Part shown: one piece after another, positions 1 to 5,805 of the stretch
Layout: each line of letters opens with the position of its first letter
Numbering within the stretch: position 1 is the stretch's first letter
Source of the DNA: Deltaproteobacteria bacterium
GTDB lineage: Bacteria; Myxococcota_A; Polyangia; Polyangiales; Houyiibacteriaceae
Reading direction: 5' to 3'
Length of the DNA stretch: 6,790 bases
NCBI GenBank assembly: GCA_003647035.1
Contig: QMMB01000180.1
Coordinates: 1-6,790, forward strand
The notes under the pieces: model-generated
Databases searched by the model: none
What the model was told of the DNA's origin: nothing
Seen by the model: only the letters and a program-made list of their open reading frames with translations
Made by a program: the position numbers and the translations under genes

Positions 1-944
1 CGGAAGAAGGTGGATGCCAGACAATCGTTGGGGAACTGCTCCGACAGGACGCGGCTCAATGCACCAAAGACGTCCGACAGCGCTTCAGAGTCCGGTGCCT
101 TGGCGATCAGGCTGTCCGCATCCCAGACGGACCGCACCTCGTTGTGCAGGAACAGGGACCGCGAAGTCGGCTCTTGGCTCGGATAGAGCGGCCCAGAGTC
201 GTTTAGCAAGTAGCCTCGTTCGACCCCGTCGATTCCGGTTCGGAGGAAGTAGTAGTTGACGATCGCGCCCGCGCCTCCCGCGCTGCAGCCGCCGACGAAG
301 AGCTTCTTTTCCGGCGCTGCCCCGAACATGTCGTTGAGCATCTCGGTCATCGCCACTACGTTCGTGTGGCCCACGTGGGCGAAAACCTTGTCGGGTTCGA
401 TGCCGTCGGGATCCTCGTAGTTGTTCGTAATCGAACCCGCGTACACATCCCCGGTGCAGTACGGCACGAAGACCTTGTTCCAATCGGCCATCGGACTGAC
501 TGCCGGGTCGTCGTTGAGCAGCGGGTAGACCTGGTTCACGTTGATCGGAAGCGAAGACTCCCCGAGATCGAAGTTGATGTGCACATTGGCGTAGTCATCG
601 GGAAGCCCGTTCGGGTTCGTCGCACCGCGCGCACCGCCACTGACGCAGCTCTCGTAGTCCCAACAGCCGCCACCGCCCATGAAGTACATGACGATGTTGT
701 CCGAAGTCTCTGAGAACTCGACGTAGAACGCGTACGGGCTGCCGTCGCTGCACGTCGCGCCTTCGGGCTCGTACTTCACCCACGAGCCGTATTCGGGGGG
801 CACGAACGCAGCGCCGCCGCTGCCGCCCGTTCCACCCGAGCCAGCGGAGCCGCCACTGCCGCCAGTCACGCCGCTATCGCTGCCGCAACCTGCCGCGATC
901 AATCCCAAAACCAAGCTACAACCAACGAACCAACGGGTAATCAT
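1..944 (-). CDS. Pectin acetylesterase/Notum-family lipoprotein, C-terminus cut by window edge
   Basis: Likely an exported serine carboxylesterase of the pectin acetylesterase/Notum alpha/beta-hydrolase family. The reading frame is open from ATG at 944 to the left edge (314 codons). Residues 1-20 form a lipoprotein-type signal (Arg4, hydrophobic core, LIAAGC with Cys20). A Gly/Ser spacer follows at about 28-44. Family landmarks in order are MGGGGCW (89-95, oxyanion-loop region), VPYCTGD (160-166), and GCSAGG (219-224) with the nucleophile Ser221. NDSG follows in the segment where relatives carry a DAG/DSG motif. In human Notum the catalytic Asp and His lie roughly 110 and 155 residues after the Ser, so here both would be outside the window. 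ATG 944 is the only reasonable start: an in-frame TGA lies at 972-974 on this strand with no ATG between, though no clear Shine-Dalgarno is seen. The gene is divergent from the membrane-protein gene. The family call is strong. The substrate (plant or other acetylated polymer, or an acylated protein) is not determinable. Confidence 0.92.
   Translation of the reverse strand, partial: MITRWFVGCSLVLGLIAAGCGSDSGVTGGSGGSAGSGGTGGSGGAAFVPPEYGSWVKYEPEGATCSDGSPYAFYVEFSETSDNIVMYFMGGGGCWDYESCVSGGARGATNPNGLPDDYANVHINFDLGESSLPINVNQVYPLLNDDPAVSPMADWNKVFVPYCTGDVYAGSITNNYEDPDGIEPDKVFAHVGHTNVVAMTEMLNDMFGAAPEKKLFVGGCSAGGAGAIVNYYFLRTGIDGVERGYLLNDSGPLYPSQEPTSRSLFLHNEVRSVWDADSLIAKAPDSEALSDVFGALSRVLSEQFPNDCLASTFF
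813..863 (-). repeat. Gly/Ser-rich linker repeat in the lipoprotein
   Basis: This low-complexity coding stretch gives residues 28-44, built from GGS/GGT units, directly after the predicted lipidated Cys20. It probably acts as a flexible tether holding the esterase domain off the outer membrane. It shares the 11-residue string GGSGGSAGSGG with the unrelated second DUF2330 protein in this window, but codon choices differ, so it is not a recent DNA copy. Confidence 0.8.
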
Positions 945-1034
945 GGCGCTGACAGTATCATTGAAGCAGATTCAGTCGAGGACCTAGCGCTTCGGCCCGG
1001 GGTTGAGGAGTTTCTTCGCGGTCGATCCCGCGGG
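945..1034. promoter_or_regulatory. Divergent intergenic region, promoters not resolved
   Basis: This 90-bp gap separates two divergent start codons, so it should hold promoters for both genes. I could not identify a convincing -35/-10 pair on either strand. GAGGAG at 1005-1010 resembles a plus-strand Shine-Dalgarno but lies 24 bases before the GTG at 1035, too far for that start. This leaves the start of the plus-strand gene uncertain. Confidence 0.4.
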
Positions 1035-1958
1035 GTGGTAATCCTCGCCCCAATGGAACCACCCAGCGAGCCACCCCTATCCGAGGCCGGACCCATCGAA
1101 CCGAGACCAGCCGTACCTGATTTTGCGCTCACCCGGGACTCGGTCACGCTCACCGACCTACTGTCGAAGGCCTCGAGCGCCTGGTCACGGGATCTCATGA
1201 CTTGGGTCCTCGCCATGCTGCTGTACTGGCTGCTCGGTTGGGGCATCCCGATCGCGTTGAGCTTCGTGTGGGGTCTCGTCTCGGCGTTCCAGCAAGGCAG
1301 CGGCGGCACCAGCGCGACGTTCGCCGCGGTGGACGTGATCGTTCAGGTCGTCACCTATGGCGTTCAGTTGGTGCTCTCGGCGGTGTTCTCGCTCGGCCTC
1401 TGGGCGATGGCGGTCCGAGGGCTCCACGGGAAACCAATGAGCGTCGGTGTGCTCTTCAGCCAGCTCTCGAAAATCTGGAAGTACGTCCTTCAGTCACTCG
1501 CCGGCATGTTGGGCGCGGTCTTGGTCGTCTTGCCACTCGTCGTGATCATTTTCCTGATGTTCGTCGGCCCCGTCGACCTCGACACGCCGATGGCCGAGAT
1601 CCTCGACGACGCCGGACGGCCCTTCGCGATCGCCGTTGCCGTGCTCTTTCCCGTTTACGTCTATGTCTTTACCGGCATCGCGTTCTGGCGGCTCGAGCTC
1701 GCATTCAACGACGACGCGGGACCCATCGAAGCCATCGTGTTCTCATGGCGCATTGCGCGAGGCCGGCGTTGGCGGATCATCGGCGTGTGGTTGATTGCAG
1801 CGCTCATCACGATGGGGTCAGCCACGCTGTGCGGCGTCGGACTTCTGTTTGGCGCGCCGCTGGCCTCGTTGCTGTTCGGCGCGCTCTACCTCGCGCTCCG
1901 CGACGGCGCCGACGTCCCACCCGCCAACACGGCCACCACCCTAGGCAGGCAATATTAG
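1035..1958 (+). CDS. Polytopic inner-membrane protein of unknown function
   Basis: This is a 307-residue protein I cannot assign to a family with confidence. Residues 1-30 are rich in Pro and Glu and look disordered. Residues 31-53 could be an amphipathic helix. Hydrophobic segments follow at about 54-84 (one or two passes), 97-127, 157-178, 197-218 and 247-288 (probably two), giving roughly six membrane passes. A basic stretch (ARGRRWR, 241-247) precedes the last pair, and the C-terminus is short and polar. The architecture recalls bacterial polytopic proteins of the DUF975 or glycerophosphodiesterase-membrane-domain type, but that is a resemblance only. The start is unsettled between GTG 1035 and the in-frame ATG 1053; neither has a well-spaced Shine-Dalgarno. 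The first ATG after 1053 that keeps the hydrophobic core (1197) would remove the amphipathic segment. The TAG stop overlaps the stop of the convergent aldolase gene. Confidence 0.85.
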   Translation: MVILAPMEPPSEPPLSEAGPIEPRPAVPDFALTRDSVTLTDLLSKASSAWSRDLMTWVLAMLLYWLLGWGIPIALSFVWGLVSAFQQGSGGTSATFAAVDVIVQVVTYGVQLVLSAVFSLGLWAMAVRGLHGKPMSVGVLFSQLSKIWKYVLQSLAGMLGAVLVVLPLVVIIFLMFVGPVDLDTPMAEILDDAGRPFAIAVAVLFPVYVYVFTGIAFWRLELAFNDDAGPIEAIVFSWRIARGRRWRIIGVWLIAALITMGSATLCGVGLLFGAPLASLLFGALYLALRDGADVPPANTATTLGRQY

Positions 1959-3988
1959 CGCGGAGCTGCCGCGATGTTGCCTCCATCGACCGTGACGACG
2001 CAGGCTGTCGTGCTGGGCGCAAGCGCGAGATTCACGAACGCGCTCGCCACGTCTTCAGCTGTGACCTCACGACTCAAGAGATTCGAGCGATAGTACGCAT
2101 CGGCGTCGAGACCGCGTGCCTCAGCGCGGCGCTGGACGTCCTCCTCGTTCAGGAGCGCCGTTCGGATCCGGTCTGCGTTGACCGCGTTGCTGCGCACGCC
2201 GATGTCTCCGCATTCGACTGCGTACTGCTTCATGAGCGCAACGACCGCGGCCTTGGCGGTCGCATACGCGCCGAAGCCTTTGCCCGGGTTGAACGCAGCT
2301 TTCGAGGCGTTGAACAGCAAGAACCCCCCGATGCCTTGAGCGCGGAAGACTCGAATCGCCGCGGACGCGAGATACTGATGCGAGAAGAAGTTCACCTCGA
2401 AGCTCCGCTTGAGCTCTTCGGTCGCAACCAAAGCGATCGCCCCCTGAGGCGCGACGCCGGCGTTCGACACGATGCCATCGAGTCCCCCGAAGACGCGAAC
2501 ACAGTGGTCCACGCTCGCGCGCACCGCCTCCTCGCTGGTGACGTCCACCACCTCAAAGGACGCACCCATCGACTCGGCGACCTCGCGAAGAGGGGCCTCG
2601 TCGCGGTCGGTCAGGTAGAGCGACGCCCCGACGTCCGCGAACGCCTTTGCGGTCGCGGCGCCGATGCCTCGGGCCGCCCCGGTGATGTAAACGACTCTGC
2701 CCTGCAGCGGCTTGGGGCTCGCTGTGCCGAGCTTGGCTTGCTCGAGCGACCAGTACTCCATGTCGAACAGGTCCGCCGCGGGCAGCGCCTCGTAGCGTCC
2801 GATCGCTTCGGCGGCCTCGATGACGTCGATGGTGTGCTCGTAGATGTCGGCCGCAATGCTGGCGGCTTTCCCGGAGACGCCCGAAGCGACTAGACCGAGC
2901 CCGGGGACCAAGATGATCCGCGGGTCGGGGTCTAGTTGCTCGACACGCCGCCCTTTGTAGCTCGCCTCCCGCTCGACGTACGCGACGTACTCTTCGCGAT
3001 ATGACGCGAGCCGCTCATCGATGTGCGCGCTCACCGCAGCGCCGTCCATCTCTGGGACGATGTCGAGGAGCAACGGCACTGGCTTCGTCCGAATTACGTG
3101 ATCGGGCGTCGCGGTTCCGCGCTGAGTCACACTTTCGAGGTCATCACGCGCTAGGAACGCATCGATGGCGAGGCCGTGCCGCAGCTCCAGCGTGTAGCAC
3201 CGGTCTCGGGCGCCGAGCTTGCCACGGAGAACCGGCGCGACGGCTTCGTAGTGAAGAGGCGCGGGATTTCCCCGAACGACGCGAGCGGTCCCTGCCTTTG
3301 CCGCGGCGAAACGCTCCGCCGCATCGACCGCGCCGACGTGCCGCTCGTAACTCTCCTTCGCTGTATCACCGAACGTGAACAACCCATGCCGGAGCAGGAG
3401 CAATCCTTCGACGTTGGGGTCGTTCTCGTAGATTTCGGCCGCACGCTTCGCAAGCGCGAAACCAGCCATGACATACGGAACGACGCCAAGCCGCGCTCCG
3501 AACACCTCTCGACAGATCGCTTCCGCGTTCGGTTGATCGACCAACGCAAGAATCGCGTCCGCGTGAGAGTGATCGATGAACTTGTGTGGCAGGAACCCGT
3601 GTAAGAGGGTTTCAACGGAAGGGTTGGGAGAGCTCGAATTGATCAGACGCGTTCGCTGCGCGTTCACCATGTCCTCGTCGGACAACACCTCGCGCTCCCG
3701 CAACGCACCAAGGCTCTCGAGCCGGACCGCTGGCAAGCCCGCGGGTTCGATGCTGCCAAGGTCCCAGCCACTGCCCTTCACGCAGAGGACCGGCACCTCG
3801 TGGCCGATGTCGTCGACGAGGCTCGTCTTCACCGACGTGTTGCCACCGCCATGGAGCACCAAAGCCGGGTCCTGCCCGATCAGACGCGAGGCGTATACGC
3901 GGAGCGCAACGTCCTCGTTGACCTGCGGATCGTCCCGATAGCGTTCGATCGTCGCTAGCGCATCTGCGTCGGACCACCGGCTCTGCAC
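1955..3988 (-). CDS. Bifunctional class II aldolase / short-chain dehydrogenase
   Basis: This 677-residue cytosolic fusion enzyme matches the rhamnulose-1-phosphate aldolase/lactaldehyde dehydrogenase-type architecture. The N-terminal class II aldolase half (about 1-400) shows GGGNTS (47-52, phosphate-binding loop of the family), Glu126 in SVET (position of the catalytic Glu in fuculose-phosphate aldolase), and zinc-ligand candidates His140 and His142 (HSHAD) and His201 (RHG). The C-terminal SDR half (about 428-677) has TGAARGIG (436-443), Asp461 at the end of beta-2 (favours NAD over NADP), NAG (509-511), and catalytic Ser562 with Tyr575 and Lys579 at the usual 13-residue Ser-Tyr spacing. 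Known relatives cleave a ketose phosphate to dihydroxyacetone phosphate plus an aldehyde, which the second domain oxidises. The exact sugar is unknown, and no rhamnose kinase, isomerase or transporter is visible here. The start is GTG 3988: a TAG lies in frame two codons upstream, and GAGG at 3998-4001 is well spaced. The length is typical and all key residues are intact. Confidence 0.96.
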   Translation of the reverse strand: MQSRWSDADALATIERYRDDPQVNEDVALRVYASRLIGQDPALVLHGGGNTSVKTSLVDDIGHEVPVLCVKGSGWDLGSIEPAGLPAVRLESLGALREREVLSDEDMVNAQRTRLINSSSPNPSVETLLHGFLPHKFIDHSHADAILALVDQPNAEAICREVFGARLGVVPYVMAGFALAKRAAEIYENDPNVEGLLLLRHGLFTFGDTAKESYERHVGAVDAAERFAAAKAGTARVVRGNPAPLHYEAVAPVLRGKLGARDRCYTLELRHGLAIDAFLARDDLESVTQRGTATPDHVIRTKPVPLLLDIVPEMDGAAVSAHIDERLASYREEYVAYVEREASYKGRRVEQLDPDPRIILVPGLGLVASGVSGKAASIAADIYEHTIDVIEAAEAIGRYEALPAADLFDMEYWSLEQAKLGTASPKPLQGRVVYITGAARGIGAATAKAFADVGASLYLTDRDEAPLREVAESMGASFEVVDVTSEEAVRASVDHCVRVFGGLDGIVSNAGVAPQGAIALVATEELKRSFEVNFFSHQYLASAAIRVFRAQGIGGFLLFNASKAAFNPGKGFGAYATAKAAVVALMKQYAVECGDIGVRSNAVNADRIRTALLNEEDVQRRAEARGLDADAYYRSNLLSREVTAEDVASAFVNLALAPSTTACVVTVDGGNIAAAPR

Positions 3989-3993
3989 GTCGG

Positions 3994-4001
3994 CCTACCT
4001 C
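3994..4001 (-). promoter_or_regulatory. Ribosome-binding site of the aldolase/dehydrogenase gene
   Basis: On the minus strand the sequence reads GAGGTAGG, ending 5 bases before GTG 3988. With the in-frame TAG just upstream of the GTG, it fixes the non-ATG start. Confidence 0.75.
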
Positions 4002-4090
4002 GGTCGGACTCTGGCATAGGCGATGGCACGGCGCTTGCTTCTGTATCAATAGAACCGTTGTCGATTGTGCCAATCTGCGCCCCGCGCCTA

Positions 4091-4097
4091 GAAAGGG
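4091..4097 (+). promoter_or_regulatory. Ribosome-binding site of the first DUF2330 gene
   Basis: GAAAGGG lies 8 bases before ATG 4106. The surrounding 22 bases (4089-4110) recur with two mismatches before the downstream paralogue (5789-5810). This supports ATG 4106 over the upstream in-frame TTG at 4058. Confidence 0.8.
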
Positions 4098-4105
4098 CGA
4101 CAAAA

Positions 4106-5740
4106 ATGTCTCGAAATCACTTTATCCTTGGTGTTGCGGCAGCTCTCGGGCTGGCCCTGATCGCGCAACCCGAGCCCGCCCAAGCCTGTGGCGGGCTTTT
4201 TTGTTCCGCCTCGGCGCCGGTCAACCAGGCCGCCGAGCGGATCATCTTTTCAAAGAATGCCGATCAGACGGTGACCGCCGTCGTGCAGATCCAGTACCAA
4301 GGTCCGTCCGAGGAGTTCGCCTGGGTGTTACCGGTACCCGGCGTCCCGGAGGTAGACGTGTCGTCCGACTTGGCGTTCACCCGGCTGCAGCAAGCAAGCA
4401 ACCCGCAATACAACCTCACGACCGTCGTCGAGGGCAGGTGCAAGCGAGTGCGCGACAGAAATTCGTCGTCCGCCGGCACAGGATCCGCTCCCGACTTCGG
4501 AGCCGACGGCACGTTCGAAGACGGCGGCGTGAACGTGCTCGCGTCCGGAACCGTAGGCCCCTACGACTTCGTCGTGATCGAGCCCGACGCGAGCTACGAG
4601 AATGTGGGGGACGTCGTCGTCGACTGGTTGACCTCGGAGGGGTACGACGTCGTTCCCCCTGGCGGAGACCCGGGCGACATCTCGACCCTGCTTGGCAGTT
4701 ACATGCAAGGCGGAATGAATCTGATCGCGTTCCGGCTCACCAAGGGGAATGACAACGGCACGATTCGACCGATCCGAATCACCTACCAGTCCGATCAACC
4801 CATGATCCCGATCCGCCCCACGGCGGTAGCAGCGAACGACGATATGGGAGTCATGGTGTGGGTGCTCGGGGAAAGCCGGGCCGTGCCCGTCAACTACAAG
4901 TCGCTCGAGCTCAACCAAGCGCTGATCAATTGGCTCAACGGTGGCCGCAACTACAACCAAGTCGTGGTGGCAGCGGCCAACGAGGCGGGCGGTCAAGGGT
5001 TCGTGTCCGAACGCGCCGGCCCGAGCTCGGACTACGATGACATCGTCGTTCTGCCGTTCGAGAGAGATGACTGGGAGGCGCTCCGAACGAGCGCCACGTC
5101 GCTGACCCCGTCGGAGCTCCTCGACGAGAGCAGCCGGCGCTTTGGCGCTTGGGACGGTTATCCCGCGTTGATCGAGCGCTTTCCGCGCACAGGCTTCGAC
5201 ACGCAAGCGTTCATCGACGCATTGGGAGAGGAAGTCGTCGAGCCCATGATCGCCACGCAAGAGCTCCTATCCTCGCGCCCCTATGTCACGCGCCTCTATA
5301 CCACGCTGTCGGCGCCGGAAATGGACCTCGACCCGTTGTTTGATTTCAACCCCGATCTCCCGACCGTGTCGAACGTGCATACGGCTCGACGCGTGATCGA
5401 ATGCCACCGGAGCATCTACATGTCGGAGGCCCCTTCGCGCTTCCACCTCGAAGATGGTCGGGTCGTTCGTGTGGACGCGGGCGCCCCGTGGCCGTTCCTC
5501 GTGGGAGGCCAAGACGCACTCCCCGCAAACGCACTGGTCCTCGCCCTGACGACGAGCGGGCCCGGCTCGGTGGTGCAGGACAACTCCGAAGCCATCGACG
5601 AAGCGCTTCAGCGCCACAACGCCACCGTCGCTTCACCTGGATGCGGGTGTGGGGTGGTGGCTCCGCGCTCGCATGCGGCGACGTGGGCAAGCCTAGCGCT
5701 GTTCGTCCTCCTGATGAGGCGTCGCCGCCGATCCGCGTAG
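4106..5740 (+). CDS. Exported DUF2330 protein with MYXO-CTERM-like anchor
   Basis: This is a 544-residue secreted protein of the DUF2330 family, whose function is unknown. Residues 1-27 are a Sec signal peptide (Arg3, hydrophobic 6-20, cleavage site AQA) directly followed by the family's hallmark CGGLFC (28-33). EEFAWVLPVP lies at about 69-78. A polar, Ser/Gly/Asp-rich spacer lies at about 117-141, and the most conserved block is at about 203-264 (GGMNLIAFRL through AVPVNY). Cysteines at 28, 33 and 112 are shared with the downstream paralogue; Cys433 is further on. The C-terminus carries CGC (Cys513, Cys515), a hydrophobic segment about 522-537 and five Arg (538-542). This matches MYXO-CTERM signals, which myxosortase processes for surface anchoring in Myxococcota. 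Expected location is therefore the cell surface after export. The start is ATG 4106, chosen from its GAAAGGG site and the paralogue. A terminator-like hairpin lies within codons 23-33. Family and anchor calls are firm; the role is open. Confidence 0.96.
   Translation: MSRNHFILGVAAALGLALIAQPEPAQACGGLFCSASAPVNQAAERIIFSKNADQTVTAVVQIQYQGPSEEFAWVLPVPGVPEVDVSSDLAFTRLQQASNPQYNLTTVVEGRCKRVRDRNSSSAGTGSAPDFGADGTFEDGGVNVLASGTVGPYDFVVIEPDASYENVGDVVVDWLTSEGYDVVPPGGDPGDISTLLGSYMQGGMNLIAFRLTKGNDNGTIRPIRITYQSDQPMIPIRPTAVAANDDMGVMVWVLGESRAVPVNYKSLELNQALINWLNGGRNYNQVVVAAANEAGGQGFVSERAGPSSDYDDIVVLPFERDDWEALRTSATSLTPSELLDESSRRFGAWDGYPALIERFPRTGFDTQAFIDALGEEVVEPMIATQELLSSRPYVTRLYTTLSAPEMDLDPLFDFNPDLPTVSNVHTARRVIECHRSIYMSEAPSRFHLEDGRVVRVDAGAPWPFLVGGQDALPANALVLALTTSGPGSVVQDNSEAIDEALQRHNATVASPGCGCGVVAPRSHAATWASLALFVLLMRRRRRSA
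4173..4202 (+). terminator. Terminator-like hairpin inside the first DUF2330 coding sequence
   Basis: AGCCCGCC (4173-4180) and GGCGGGCT (4190-4197) form a perfect 8-bp stem around a 9-base loop, and the T tract runs 4197-4202. The form is that of an intrinsic terminator, but it lies about 67 bases into the open reading frame. It may act as an attenuator suppressed by translating ribosomes, or may be a by-product of the codons for PAQACGGLF. Function is unproven. Confidence 0.35.
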
Positions 5741-5805
5741 ATTAAACTGGTGAAACGCCCGTCCTCTGTGTAAACGTGGCCCACGCCTTAGAAAGGGTGA
5801 CTAAA
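5741..5805 (+). promoter_or_regulatory. Intergenic spacer between the DUF2330 paralogues
   Basis: This 65-bp gap holds no hairpin with a T tract, so read-through from the upstream gene is likely and the pair is probably one transcript. GAAAGGG at 5791-5797, 8 bases before ATG 5806, is the ribosome-binding site and fixes that start. I see no convincing separate promoter, although the first 30 bases are relatively A+T-rich. Confidence 0.5.

Larger units (their letters stand above)
3989..4105. promoter_or_regulatory. Divergent promoter region between aldolase and DUF2330 genes
   Basis: This 117-bp gap separates two divergent start codons, so promoters for both directions are expected. On the minus strand, TTGGCA (4068-4073) and TATTGA (4046-4051) are spaced by 16 bases and could be a weak sigma-70-like pair for the aldolase gene. 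No equally good plus-strand pair is seen. The region around 4040-4066 is the most A+T-rich part. Promoter assignment here is a guess from motif similarity. Confidence 0.35.
4089..5017 (+). repeat. Tandem gene duplication, copy 1
   Basis: This is the part of the first DUF2330 gene, with its ribosome-binding leader, that aligns to 5789-6714. The start-to-start offset is 1700 bases and becomes 1697 after the spacer, where this copy has one extra codon. Identity is high throughout except in the signal peptide and the 117-141 spacer. After residue 304 the two proteins diverge visibly. Confidence 0.85.

Noticed and set aside
85..483. A 132-codon minus-strand open frame within the esterase gene.
   Set aside because: It is on the same strand but a different frame from the esterase, whose motifs run continuously through the region.
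1202..2893. A 563-codon plus-strand open frame spanning the membrane-protein gene and the aldolase fusion.
   Set aside because: It overlaps two well-supported genes in another frame, is extremely Arg-rich without domain motifs, and crosses their convergent stop codons. This is a typical G+C-rich shadow frame.
4046..4073. A sigma-54-type promoter suggested by TGGCAC on the minus strand upstream of the aldolase gene.
   Set aside because: The downstream TTGC element is missing at the required spacing; only a weak sigma-70-like reading remains.
4058..4105. A TTG start 16 codons upstream for the first DUF2330 protein.
   Set aside because: It would place polar and charged residues before a normal signal peptide. 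ATG 4106 has a good ribosome-binding site that is conserved before the paralogue.
4173..4180. LIAAGC-like lipoprotein processing for the DUF2330 proteins.
   Set aside because: The residues before Cys28 are PAQA, with Ala at -3 and a good signal-peptidase I site, so lipidation is not the default reading; it is kept only as a possibility in the findings.
4328..5260. A 310-codon minus-strand open frame opposite the first DUF2330 gene.
   Set aside because: It is antisense to a clear gene and rich in Arg, Val and His from complementary codons. A similar antisense frame lies over the paralogue (6061-6777), as expected for a shadow of a duplicated gene.
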